A stretch of DNA of 64,000 bases. It comes from Saprospiraceae bacterium (lineage in GTDB: Bacteria; Bacteroidota; Bacteroidia; Chitinophagales; Saprospiraceae). The notes below the pieces were generated by a model. That model had not been told where the DNA came from and did no database searches. It saw only the letters and a program-made list of their open reading frames with translations. This document shows positions 15,523 to 25,200 of the stretch, piece by piece (positions within the stretch are counted from its first letter, which is position 1; the number at the start of each line of letters is the position of its first letter). The stretch is from assembly GCA_020436935.1 (NCBI GenBank), contig JAGQWX010000022.1:1-64000 (forward strand), in the 5' to 3' direction. Made by a program: the position numbers and the translations under genes.

Positions 15523-15564
15523 AGCTAACAGCTAAAGACTAAAAACTAACAGCTAACAGCTAAA
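15523..15564. repeat. Array of six 7 bp units overlapping a stop codon
   Basis: Six heptamers in exact phase, all variants of agctaac/agctaaa, run from 15523 to 15564. The stop codon of the DUF1801 gene (15560-15562 on the minus strand) is the CTA inside the last unit, so the gene ends within the array. Confidence 0.7.
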
Positions 15565-16000
15565 GTGTCCTGCACGCACATTCGTGATTCGCATTGAGAT
15601 ATGCAATCGCTTCTTCACAAAGTTTCTCCAGAACATCAATATTGATGTCACTCAGTTTTTTGATATAAATGCAAGCTTTTCCCATTTTAAACTTCCCAAG
15701 ACCCTCAATCAATTGCTGACTCTTTTCTGTGTTCGCATAAACATACAAGGAAAACTCTGCTTTTCTGGGGGAAAAACCAATCATGATAGCATCCCCCTCG
15801 TGTCCACTGGCATATTTATAGTGATAACTGCCAAATCCAATGATGGAAGGACCCCACATTTTTGGCTCAAATCCAGACCATTCACTCATCAAATCAATCA
15901 ACTGATAACTGTCAGCCTTCTTTTGTTCCTGGTCAACGAAGGAATCGATGAAATCAACTACCTTCTGGTCAGTTTCAAACGTTTTTGCTTTGTACGCCAT
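15560..16000 (-). CDS. DUF1801-domain protein
   Basis: A 146-residue protein with the DUF1801 (YdhG-like) fold: ELMSEWSGFEPKMWGPSIIGFG-type segment near 37-57 with the conserved W-G-SIIGFG, then YHYKYASGHEGDAIMIGFSPRK, then an IKKLSDINIDVLEKLCEEA tail. These proteins are small, cytosolic and of unknown function; some relatives bind iron chaperone-like partners. The last codon and stop are supplied by a 7 bp repeat array, so the C-terminus (ECACRTL) may have been shaped by that insertion. It is monocistronic as far as visible. Confidence 0.8.
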   Translation of the reverse strand: MAYKAKTFETDQKVVDFIDSFVDQEQKKADSYQLIDLMSEWSGFEPKMWGPSIIGFGSYHYKYASGHEGDAIMIGFSPRKAEFSLYVYANTEKSQQLIEGLGKFKMGKACIYIKKLSDINIDVLEKLCEEAIAYLNANHECACRTL

Positions 16001-16156
16001 ATGATTTTGGATTTAATCCCATGGAAAGTTATTGGGAGAAACAAATCTAAGGCATAAAAAATTGAAAGTCAATAATGAAAAAGAAATAGTTTCTTATCTC
16101 AAGCAATTCTACTGTCAAATGGGCCTGGTTACTAAAACTTCCAATAACAGATAAAC

Positions 16157-16963
16157 CTACTTACTACCTGTTACACTTTTATAATAATCATGCAGTGCGC
16201 CCAATTTTGAATATCCGCCAACAAGCACTTTATGGGCTTCTGTCTCCACGTCTTTCCAGAGCAATGTTTTCTCCGGCTTCACCCCAAAGATGGTTTGATA
16301 AATGAAGTTGACCTGAATGGGTAATATGCGATTGGGAAGGCTGCTGCCAAATTCTCCCACATAACCGATTGGAGATGACAACAATACCCGCATATTGATT
16401 TTCTCGGGTGTGAGTTTTTCAAACTGATCGTTGTTGTTGATCAATAGCGGAGGTATCAATTCTGCGGAATGACTTAACATGCGCATCAAACCTCCCAACA
16501 TCAATACTACTTTTGCGACCAGCGATGCATTTTCAAGACCAGCATATTGGATGAAAAATAGTGCCGCCAGTAAACTTAAGGCTCCCATCAAAACAAAAAA
16601 GATTCCGAACTTTTTGTCCCCAATAAGGACGGACTGAATCAGGATCAGCACAATAGCCACTACAGGAATACTCCAGTGCCAGCTCAGGAACACAACAAAC
16701 CATAAAATGCCTTCAATGATGATTGTCGAATGGGTAATTTTTGTCGCCCATGTGGTGTGCAATAAAGCATATCCTATCGATTGATAATCCAGATCGACAT
16801 TGGTCTGTGGTTTAAATACATTGTGGAGTGGTAAATACTTGCCTACAATTTGATCCGGAAGTACGTTGCACAAGATGTACAATACAACCATGGCCGATAA
16901 GGTAAATGTCCATATCTGATTGATCAGGATTTCGTTTTCTTGCAGGAAATTCATGATACTCAT
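16157..16963 (-). CDS. Hypothetical multi-pass membrane protein
   Basis: A 268-residue protein with five or six predicted transmembrane helices (about residues 15-34, 78-95, 97-112, 118-138 and 145-170) and a hydrophilic C-terminal third starting with KLTPEKINMRVLLSS. No motif is recognised; the repeated phrase of small helices near 97-138 resembles no named transporter. It sits 101 bp downstream of the START-domain gene on the same strand and could share its transcript. Function unknown. Confidence 0.65.
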   Translation of the reverse strand: MSIMNFLQENEILINQIWTFTLSAMVVLYILCNVLPDQIVGKYLPLHNVFKPQTNVDLDYQSIGYALLHTTWATKITHSTIIIEGILWFVVFLSWHWSIPVVAIVLILIQSVLIGDKKFGIFFVLMGALSLLAALFFIQYAGLENASLVAKVVLMLGGLMRMLSHSAELIPPLLINNNDQFEKLTPEKINMRVLLSSPIGYVGEFGSSLPNRILPIQVNFIYQTIFGVKPEKTLLWKDVETEAHKVLVGGYSKLGALHDYYKSVTGSK

Positions 16964-17064
16964 GCTGAATCGTCTTTTAGTGTTTAATTATTTTTAAATA
17001 TAAAGTAAAAAGGTTCAAAACTTTATTGTGCTTGGTGTCCTAAATCAGTTTTGCATAACTGAAT

Positions 17065-17748
17065 TTATTTTTTCAATGCAGTATTTTTTTCCTCCGCCAA
17101 TTTTTCATGCGCGGCAGTACCTCCTTTCTCAAAAAAACGGATGATGCTCACAAATTGATGGGTGAGATAATTGGGCATGATCAGGTTCATCATAAAGGAG
17201 GGAAATTGTCCTCCCTGATTCTCCCTGTCTATCAGCACCAATTGGCTGGTGCCATCAGCATTGGCTTCAAACAAGTGCCCACCCCACCAATCGATCCGCT
17301 CAAAACCTGTTGGTAGAGGAATGGCGTCATATTGAATCGACCTGAAACTGGTCTGAATCATTTTATCATTGACTTCTCTGGACCACTGTATGTACAAAAG
17401 GTCTCGTTTGGACACAAATGGCACAATGGGGTTGAATTGCTGATAAACAATGTGGGTATTATTATCAATTTGATTTACCACGTATCCACCTGAATATTCT
17501 GCCGTCCAGTAGTGATGATAATCCACCATTTGATGGGCAAAAACGTGGTGAACCTCGCGGTGATCAGCTGCTACAGAAGGCAGTCTCCATCTGAAAAGAT
17601 CGTTTTTATCATCCGGAAAAGAACGCTGAAAAATCGGAATGCCCTTCTTCTGTGTTCGCTCCTTCCAACTTTGATCGCTTGTCATCAATTCCAGGTCAAG
17701 GTCGAGCCACTTCTCCTTATTTTGTTCCCACTCTTTAAGTGTTATCAT
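17065..17748 (-). CDS. START-domain lipid-binding protein
   Basis: A 227-residue soluble protein that reads as a START (StAR-related lipid transfer) domain over most of its length: LFRWRLPSVAADHREVHHVF (helix preceding the cavity), DYHHYWTAEYSGGYVV, then the beta strands HIVYQQFNPIVPFVSKRDLLY that match the central P-F-xxRD-xxY signature, and a long C-terminal helix. Bacterial START proteins bind hydrophobic ligands such as lipids or sterol-like molecules; the ligand is unknown here. Only 34 bp separate it from the upstream YfcC-type carrier, so they are probably cotranscribed. Confidence 0.75.
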   Translation of the reverse strand: MITLKEWEQNKEKWLDLDLELMTSDQSWKERTQKKGIPIFQRSFPDDKNDLFRWRLPSVAADHREVHHVFAHQMVDYHHYWTAEYSGGYVVNQIDNNTHIVYQQFNPIVPFVSKRDLLYIQWSREVNDKMIQTSFRSIQYDAIPLPTGFERIDWWGGHLFEANADGTSQLVLIDRENQGGQFPSFMMNLIMPNYLTHQFVSIIRFFEKGGTAAHEKLAEEKNTALKK

Positions 17749-17782
17749 AAATTGATAGTTGGTTTTTCTTGTTGAATGCTGC

Positions 17783-19297
17783 CTACATATAAATTCCTGT
17801 CAATAAAGCTATCACAATAATCACAGTCAAAATCACCAGAAAAGGAGTGATGAATTTAAACCATGTTTTAAGGCTGACATTGACCATGGCCAAAGAAGGC
17901 AATAAAAGCCCGGTCGGTGCCGCAAATGACATAAGTCCCATACCATACATGTACGAATTGACAATCTCTCTTCCGGGTACATTGACCAGTATGGCCAGTG
18001 CCCCGATGATGGGCATGGTCAACACTGCCATACCCGAAGAGGATTGAATAAAAATCGAGAAAACGACATAAAATAAAAGCAAGCCAAGAATAAAAAATGC
18101 TGGTTGTATGCCGCTGACCAGATTGGCTGCATAAAATAAAATGGAATCACTGATCTGCCCCTCATTCAATATTACCGTTACTCCCCTCGCCACTCCAATG
18201 ATGAATGCCACCGACAAAAGACTTGCAGCTCCTTTGATGAATTCTTCAATAAATATTTTTTCAGACATCCCTGTGATGACTGCAATCAAAATGCTTGATG
18301 CTAAAAACAAGGCTGACATTTCAGTAGTCCACCAATCCAGAAAAACTACACCTCCTATCATAGCGAGGAAGGTTATCAAATACAGCAATAGCAAAAGTTT
18401 GGTTTTCAAAGTCAGCTTTGGTGTTTCTTCGCCTGCTGATATGTGTGCCTCATAAAGCGGCTTCACTTTTCCGTCAATTTGTAAAACCAACGACGCACCG
18501 GCGTCCTTTTTTACTTTTGAGGCATATCGTAACAGATACCAAACCATAATTCCCGTGGTAATGGCCCAGACAATCAATCGCTCGCCCAGTCCGTCCATCC
18601 AGTTGATCCCAGCAGCATTTGAACCAATGATAACTGAAAAAGGATTGGAAAATGCCGGGATGTTACCAATCATGGTACCTCCAAAAATAACGCCAAGAGG
18701 AATCAGCAAATCATATCCTGCTGCAAGGAAAAGCGGTACTAGAATGGGGTAAAACACAAGGGCTTCTTCTGCCATTCCATAGGAACCGGCCAGAAATGAA
18801 AACATGGTCGTCAGTATGGCAATGAGCCAGTGTTCACGTCCGGCCATGGTATGTGCGACCCAGGAAATTCCCTTCACCATTGCTCCCGTTTCATTGAATA
18901 CAAACATAAAACCACCAATAATCAGAACAAATAGGATGATGTCAATGCTGTCCATGATGCCTTTGATGGGCGCCTGCAATATGTTTATAAAGCTCTGTGG
19001 ATTCCTTGGTTTTTCTGTAAAAGAATCCGGGACTGAAACAGGTTTTCTGATTTCTCCTTTGACAAATTTTTCGACTTGAATCAGGATGCCCAGGCTGTCG
19101 AGCGTCTTTTGATGCAAAGGAAGCTTTACAATACCATTGTTGGTGGTCATACTGAATTCATTACCATCAGCAGACAACTTATTGTATTCTCCTGCCGGGA
19201 GCATCCATGTTGCAATGGCCGCCAAAACAATGACAATCATCAGAATTGTAATTGGAGCAGGAAGGGATCGGTTGCTTGACACTTGCTTTTTTATCAT
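17783..19297 (-). CDS. YfcC-family carboxylate/amino-acid-type membrane carrier
   Basis: A 504-residue secondary transporter with about 12-13 transmembrane helices, fitting the YfcC/DcuC-like family. Signatures are the N-terminal helix with ATWMLPAGEY near 34-43, MFVFNETGAMVKG near 131, the double re-entrant motif FLAGSYGMAEEALVFYP near 168, IGNIPAFSNPFSVIIGS near 211, and SSSGMAVLTMPIIGALAIL near 424. The substrate is not evident; relatives move C4-dicarboxylates, arginine/ornithine or peptides. It is the first gene before the START protein. Confidence 0.8.
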   Translation of the reverse strand: MIKKQVSSNRSLPAPITILMIVIVLAAIATWMLPAGEYNKLSADGNEFSMTTNNGIVKLPLHQKTLDSLGILIQVEKFVKGEIRKPVSVPDSFTEKPRNPQSFINILQAPIKGIMDSIDIILFVLIIGGFMFVFNETGAMVKGISWVAHTMAGREHWLIAILTTMFSFLAGSYGMAEEALVFYPILVPLFLAAGYDLLIPLGVIFGGTMIGNIPAFSNPFSVIIGSNAAGINWMDGLGERLIVWAITTGIMVWYLLRYASKVKKDAGASLVLQIDGKVKPLYEAHISAGEETPKLTLKTKLLLLLYLITFLAMIGGVVFLDWWTTEMSALFLASSILIAVITGMSEKIFIEEFIKGAASLLSVAFIIGVARGVTVILNEGQISDSILFYAANLVSGIQPAFFILGLLLFYVVFSIFIQSSSGMAVLTMPIIGALAILVNVPGREIVNSYMYGMGLMSFAAPTGLLLPSLAMVNVSLKTWFKFITPFLVILTVIIVIALLTGIYM

Positions 19298-19437
19298 TTA
19301 GGATACAAAATACACAGAGAGTATGTTTTCATTCATATAAGAATACAAATAAACTGCCACAAAATATTTGACACACCTTTATTGATGCCTTTATGTGAAT
19401 GAGCCTGTTCAGCAACGAGCATTTTTAAATCAGTCAT

Positions 19438-20325
19438 TTATTTGTACTTCAGATATTTGACTCCGGAGTATGTTTTTGAAGTCGTAGATAATTTTGCTTC
19501 AACGCTACCATCCATGGCCAACTCGAAGCTTACCTTTGGAAATCCGGTTCCCGAACCTTCAAACATGTTGTTGCCGATATATACCAAGCTTGAAACCAGA
19601 GCCCCGTTTCTTTTTAATAATAATGCATCATCGCTTTTGATGAACTCAACATAATTGCCCTCTCCAATACTGTATATTCCGGTGAGTTTTTCAAAAACCT
19701 TGTCATCCAATGGTATTTCTTTGTTTAAAATCACATTGAATTCTATCACCTTTTCACCAGATGCAGATTCCTGAATATTCAGAATTCTATTGATGGCGCC
19801 CGGTGCCGAAGCATATCTGTCAGTATCCACATATTTGCCATCCTTAAAATAAATCTGTGTCACCAGATCTTGCTGATTTGGTACAGATATCCTCAAATGA
19901 ATGTGGGCAGGTCTCCAGGATTCATCATTGTTGGCGTCAGCTTTGTATGGAACCGGCAATATAGTTTTGAATTCGTACTTGCCTTTTGCATTCGTTTTCT
20001 GGCCGCCGCGATACTTATAGTCATCGGAAGCATTGTCATAATATTCCTCTTCATCGCAATGCCATATTTCTACCAGTGCTCCTTTTATTGGCGTTGTCCC
20101 ATTTTCCTCAAAGACTATCCCTTTGAGCACGATAGGTGTGCCGGTGCTGCCAGGAATTCTCAGGTTGCTTTTCATAGGTGCTCCCGGCCTGTAAAATGGT
20201 CCGAGTATATCTGTTGTGGTTGGCGAATTTCCAACAAATGCCTTACCATCCCAAATCAAACTTCCGAAGGCACTCATGCTCAATGCAGTAAAGGAAGTAT
20301 CTTTGATAAAGTCTCTTCTATTCAT
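19438..20325 (-). CDS. Exported intradiol ring-cleavage dioxygenase with a C-terminal extension
   Basis: A 295-residue protein. The N-terminus MNRRDFIKDTSFTALSMSAFG is a twin-arginine signal. Residues about 38-205 form an intradiol dioxygenase domain (catechol 1,2- or protocatechuate 3,4-type): TTDILGPFYRPGAP, GALVEIWHCDEEEYYDNAS with the first tyrosine iron ligand, KYEFKTILPVPY with the second, and RPAHIHLRIS with both histidine ligands. The last 90 residues (EKLTGIYSIGEGNYVEFI onward) form an added beta domain not found in cytosolic catechol dioxygenases. Exported members of this family are common in soil and marine Bacteroidota and their substrate is usually unknown. Confidence 0.85.
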   Translation of the reverse strand: MNRRDFIKDTSFTALSMSAFGSLIWDGKAFVGNSPTTTDILGPFYRPGAPMKSNLRIPGSTGTPIVLKGIVFEENGTTPIKGALVEIWHCDEEEYYDNASDDYKYRGGQKTNAKGKYEFKTILPVPYKADANNDESWRPAHIHLRISVPNQQDLVTQIYFKDGKYVDTDRYASAPGAINRILNIQESASGEKVIEFNVILNKEIPLDDKVFEKLTGIYSIGEGNYVEFIKSDDALLLKRNGALVSSLVYIGNNMFEGSGTGFPKVSFELAMDGSVEAKLSTTSKTYSGVKYLKYK

Positions 20326-20385
20326 GATTTAATGGTTTTTTATAATGTTATGAATTTGATTCATTTTATGATCATATTTTAAAAC

Positions 20386-21600
20386 TTAGAGATAACTCAA
20401 CCACCATTTTTCTTTGTGAGATTGTTTGTAACTATCAAATTTTTTACAGACCGGATATAATAACAGAATGACCGTTACCCATACCAGATAAACTACAGGC
20501 AGTGAAAATCCGTAGCCTTGTAATTCATCTACCATGGTTACAAAAGCCTTTAAAATCATAGATTCCCACCCAAAGCCAGTGAGTTCAGCGGCCAACAAAG
20601 CCAGAATATGAATGAGATACAGGTGCAGTATGTAATAAAAGAACGGTACCCTGCCAAATACACTGATGAATTCAACAAATTTGCCTTTGATCTTTTCTGT
20701 GTTGGCCACGAATAAAAAAGTACCACCGAGGGTCAGCAAGAGATATCGGAGCGACGCAGGATATTTAGAAACATTCAAAAAGGAAAATAGTGTTTTTGTA
20801 TTCAATCCGGAATTGACCCATTTTACCGGATCACCATACCCATTGATTAGAGTAAGAATAAAAAACATAGCCAGACTGCCAAGTCCAATGGTATTGAGCC
20901 ACTTCTTTCTTCTCGTCTGATCAAATTCCTTGCTGTACAAAGGCCCGAAACAATACCCCAATGCCATGACTGCAACCCAGGGAAAAAATGCATAGATCGC
21001 ACCCACATAATGTACATCGTCTATGTAATGGCTGTTGCGTTGATGGAGGATTGACCAAAAAAAGTTGTCTTTGATATTGATTCCATCCAGTAAATTATGG
21101 CCAAATATGATCAGCAGGCTTATGGTCAGAATGACTTTTATTGGCAAATGTATCAGTCCTGCCAGTACCAACATACTCACGCCAAGTGACCATATGACCA
21201 TCAAACCTGTTCTGGTAAAATAGGGGTCAAAGTGCCATGCAAACGAAACAATGGTGACTTCTATAAAAATCAACCACAATCCGCGGGTGAATAAAAACTT
21301 TGATAACTCTGACTTGCTTTTTCTTCTTCCTACCAGATAAGCGGATAATCCCGCGAGTAAACTGAATGCCGGAGCGCAGAAATGTGAAATAAATCTGGTA
21401 AAAAACAAGGGAATTGTTGTGGTCTGAATATCTGTCGGATCATTAAAAAATGCATCATAATGAAAATAATCGCGTACATGATCCAAAGCCATAATCACCA
21501 TGACAAGGCCTTTCAGAAAGTCCAAAGAAGAAATTCTTCCCTGGATTTTCTCCTTCACTTCTTCCTTTCTATCGGGCGCAATTGCTGTTTTGTTTGTCAT
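20386..21600 (-). CDS. DUF1624 / heparan-alpha-glucosaminide N-acetyltransferase-like membrane protein
   Basis: A 404-residue protein with about ten transmembrane helices. RISSLDFLKGLVMVIMALDH (near 27-46) is the DUF1624 signature, with the aspartate-histidine pair that in the human lysosomal acetyltransferase is part of the acetyl transfer route. LYLIHILALLAAE near the C-terminus is also family-like. The role is probably transmembrane acylation of an envelope glycan; this is inferred from family. It is transcribed 60 bp upstream of the dioxygenase gene on the same strand. Confidence 0.75.
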   Translation of the reverse strand: MTNKTAIAPDRKEEVKEKIQGRISSLDFLKGLVMVIMALDHVRDYFHYDAFFNDPTDIQTTTIPLFFTRFISHFCAPAFSLLAGLSAYLVGRRKSKSELSKFLFTRGLWLIFIEVTIVSFAWHFDPYFTRTGLMVIWSLGVSMLVLAGLIHLPIKVILTISLLIIFGHNLLDGINIKDNFFWSILHQRNSHYIDDVHYVGAIYAFFPWVAVMALGYCFGPLYSKEFDQTRRKKWLNTIGLGSLAMFFILTLINGYGDPVKWVNSGLNTKTLFSFLNVSKYPASLRYLLLTLGGTFLFVANTEKIKGKFVEFISVFGRVPFFYYILHLYLIHILALLAAELTGFGWESMILKAFVTMVDELQGYGFSLPVVYLVWVTVILLLYPVCKKFDSYKQSHKEKWWLSYL

Positions 21601-21639
21601 GATGGAGTTTGCACTGAGGTTATTTTTGTAATAGTGTTT

Positions 21640-21885
21640 TTAAAATTTACAGGATAATCTAATCAGGAGTTTATTTTTTGATCCTGACAGCTCATTCATG
21701 ATAGGATTATAAGCAGATGTGGGGTCAGGGCAGATATTTCCTTTATGATAAGACAGGTGAGCAACCACAAACTGTGAACCATAAATTCCACTATTGCTTA
21801 AAATGGCTTTGTTCGCCCCTCCTTGCTTAATAAAGCACAAGGAACCGGTAAATATGCCATAGATGGAAGCGATTGAATGATCCAT
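21640..21885 (-). CDS. Small hypothetical open frame, doubtful
   Basis: An 81-codon frame that lies 39 bp upstream of the DUF1624 gene. The sequence is of moderate composition (CPDPTSAYNPIMNELSG is the most protein-like part) with no motif, signal peptide or recognisable relative. It may be a gene remnant or a chance frame. Kept at low confidence because the gap is otherwise empty. Confidence 0.18.
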   Translation of the reverse strand: MDHSIASIYGIFTGSLCFIKQGGANKAILSNSGIYGSQFVVAHLSYHKGNICPDPTSAYNPIMNELSGSKNKLLIRLSCKF

Positions 21886-21981
21886 GCTGATGAAATATAT
21901 TTTGGATGTTTAGAAAGATGATGATTTACCCACCCTGATTCTGTCTTATATATTTATAATTTATTGCCTCAAGTTCATTCT

Positions 21982-22020
21982 TAAATGCGGCCCCGTTCTC
22001 TGGGAATGGGGCCGCATTTA
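21982..22020. terminator. Strong 13 bp stem-loop without a U tract
   Basis: TAAATGCGGCCCC (21982-21994) pairs perfectly with GGGGCCGCATTTA (22008-22020) across a 13 nt loop whose outer bases can pair further. The stem is GC-rich in an AT-rich gap (21886-22268). No T run follows on either strand and no gene ends beside it, so a terminator role is uncertain. Confidence 0.45.
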
Positions 22021-22210
22021 GGGGTTAATTATTAACCAAATTCGTCGTGTGTGAAAGATTCTTATTGGCTGCAAGTTAAGACCTGATAGAGGGTCACGAT
22101 TAGTCGTTTTCTTTCAGAATTTGGTAATCTCTACTACATCTTAGTAAATTTCTTTCACTTTTGGTAAATATCAATCAGATTGAGATATACCTATTAAAAG
22201 CAAAGGTTTA

Positions 22211-22244
22211 TTGGCGAATGTGAAGGCCCAATATCTTACCTTTG
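22211..22244 (+). promoter_or_regulatory. Putative promoter of the propeller hybrid sensor gene
   Basis: TACCTTTG at 22237-22244 matches the -7 consensus TAnnTTTG, and TTG at 22211-22213 lies 23 nt upstream as a -33 element. Transcription would start near 22251, about 18 nt before the ATG. Confidence 0.45.
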
Positions 22245-22268
22245 ATTGATGTGCAACCGTCTTAGAAT

Positions 22269-25200
22269 ATGAGGTTCAACAAATTGCTATTTTTTGCAAT
22301 CGGGCTGGTTTTTCACTATAACATTCATGGCCAAATCAAGTATGAAGTCCTATCCAGTTCAAAAGGACTTTCGCAAGGCTATGTCAATGATATCCTTCAA
22401 TCATCAGACGGATTTATGTGGTTTGCCACAAAAGATGGTCTCAATCGTTTCGATGGCTATCGGTTTAAAGTCTATACCTATGACAGCTATGACCCTTATT
22501 CCATAAGCAACAACAGCATTACTAAAATCTTTGAAGACAGTCAAAAAAGGCTTTGGATATGCACAGAAAACGGCTTAAATTTTTATGATAAAAATAAAGA
22601 CAGATTCATAAGAATCGTCAATGATCCGAATGATCCAAATAGTCTTTCTGGCAATAAAATAGCAGTAAACCTGCTTGAGCTTTCTGACGGACGCTTTCTG
22701 GTTGGCCCCAGTGAACAATTTGTCAACATTGTCACCATTCCCGAAGGGTTTCCGGAAAATGGCAAAAAACCAATATTTCAGCGTCTAACCAATAAAGCAG
22801 CCTTCAATGTCCAGTACATCTTTAAAGATGGGAAAAACCAGATCTGGTTTGTGACTGACAGAAATCTGCATCTGTTTCATCCGGAAAATTCAAGCTTCAC
22901 ATGGATTAAAGACGGAGTGGACTTCATGCAGACTTTTTTGGACAATGATGGTCAACTCTGGACCAATGATCTTTATTACAATCTTTTTGAAAATGGTAAT
23001 TTGACCCCTCTTTTTGATAAGCCTTTTTATCCAGGCCACGGAACCACATTTTTCCGGGATGGAAATACACTATGGGTAGGAATTACCAACGTTGAAAAGT
23101 TCCAGATTTATGATGTGAGCGCCTGGAAAAAAGGAAAGCCATTGAATGCAGCCAAGGCCATCCGATCGGAATTTGATCACATCACCCCATTAAAAATATT
23201 TAAAGATAAGTCGGGACAAATCTGGGTTGGTACCAACGGCTATGGCATTCGCAAATATGCCTTTGATGCAGAGAAATTTCATCACTTGCTGGAAGGCATG
23301 AGTGCCAGAGAAATTGTAACCAATTACGATAATGAAATCATTGTCAGGGGTTGGGCAGGACTGAAAAAAATTGACCTCTATGGCAATATTCTTTCTTCCA
23401 ATGAATTTGGAAGTTTACACAACCATGAATCTTTGCTTGTTGCCAGAGACAACACCTTTTGGTTGATACAAAGAAGACACATCAATGATTTTAAATTTGC
23501 TGCTGAAGCTATAGAAAATTATAATCCCCGCACGAAAAAATGGCTTAAATACCCCTTACCATTTGATGAGAATTTTGACTTACAGGGACCCACCATTGAA
23601 GATTCCAAGGGCAATTTATGGATAGGAGGAACAGGAGGGTCACTGATGGTTTTCCACCCAAATTCCGGTACAAATAAAAAATTAAACATCAATACCGATG
23701 CCACTAATGCAATGCTGAGCGATGCCATTATTGCTCATATATATGAAGATGGTTTGGGGATTTTCTGGTTTGCAACGTCTACCGGGCTCGCAAAGATGAT
23801 TTACAATGCAGAATCAAATGCACCTCCCGGCATTGTTTGGTATAGCAACAATGCCAACAATAAAAAATCCTTGAATTACAACAATGTGACTTGTATTCTG
23901 GATGACCCTTTTGACCAAAACATTCTTTGGGTTGCTACCAAGGGTGGCGGGCTGAACAGGATGGATAAATCAACTGGAGAATTTGAACATATTACAACCA
24001 GAGAAGGGCTTTGCAACAACGTGGTTTATGGGATCCTTTCAGATGAAAATGGCCAAATCTGGGGAAGCACCAACTATGGGATTTTTGTGATTGATCCTAA
24101 AAAAAGTGGAAGTAATTGGGACATCAAACATTTTACGAGCGCTTCGGGACTACAGGCAGATGAATTCAACACCGGGGCATTTTCCAAATTAAAAAACGGA
24201 TATTTGGCATTCGGAGGGGTGAACGGCCTCAATGTCTTCAATCCCACAGAAATACTGCGCGATACATTTAGCCCCAATATTTATATAACAAAACTTTCCA
24301 TCGAGAATCAGGAAGTCACTCCATATGATGAAACCGGACTTTTGGAATCGTCGATTCAAACTGCCAAAAACCTTCGTTTCAGACATGAGCAGGACAATTT
24401 TACCTTGGAATATGCGGCGTTGGACTTTCGTGCCTCAGACCAAATCAGATACCGTCATCAATTGGTCGGTGTCGATCACCAATGGATCGAAAGTGGTAAC
24501 AGAAGGACTGTAAGTTATTCGCATTTGACCCCCGGCACTTATACATTTAAAGTACAGGGTAGCAACAGGCTGGGTATATGGAGCAACAATATTGCACAAC
24601 TTTCCATCACCATAATGCCTCCTTGGTGGAATACGTGGTGGGCATGGCTGGCATACATCTTAATGGCCGGACTTTTGGTCAAATTGTACCTCAACTATGT
24701 CTTAAAGCAAAATCAAATGGCTACTCAATTGGCATTCGAACAAAAAGAAGCCAGAAGAATCAAGGAACTCGACATGGTCAAAACCCAGCTTTACACCAAT
24801 ATCACCCACGAATTCAGAACTCCGCTTACGGTCATACTTGGCATGGCCCAGCAAATCAAAACGGGGACTAAAGAGCACCTCCAAAATGGTGTGGATATGA
24901 TCATCCGCAATGGCAATAACCTGTTAAAATTGGTCAATGAATTGCTGGACTTGTCAAAAATTGAGGCCGGGAAAATGGACATTCAACTTGTAGAGGGAGA
25001 TGTCATACAGTTTTTGAGATACATCGTTGAATCATTCAGTTCAATGGCAGAATCTCAGGGCAAGTCCCTGCACTACCTGTCATCTGTGGACACACTTTAT
25101 GCTAAATATGATGGGGAAAAATTAAGACAAATTGTTTACAATTTACTTTCCAACTCTATAAAATTCACACCGTCAAAAGGCAATATTTACATCTCAATCA

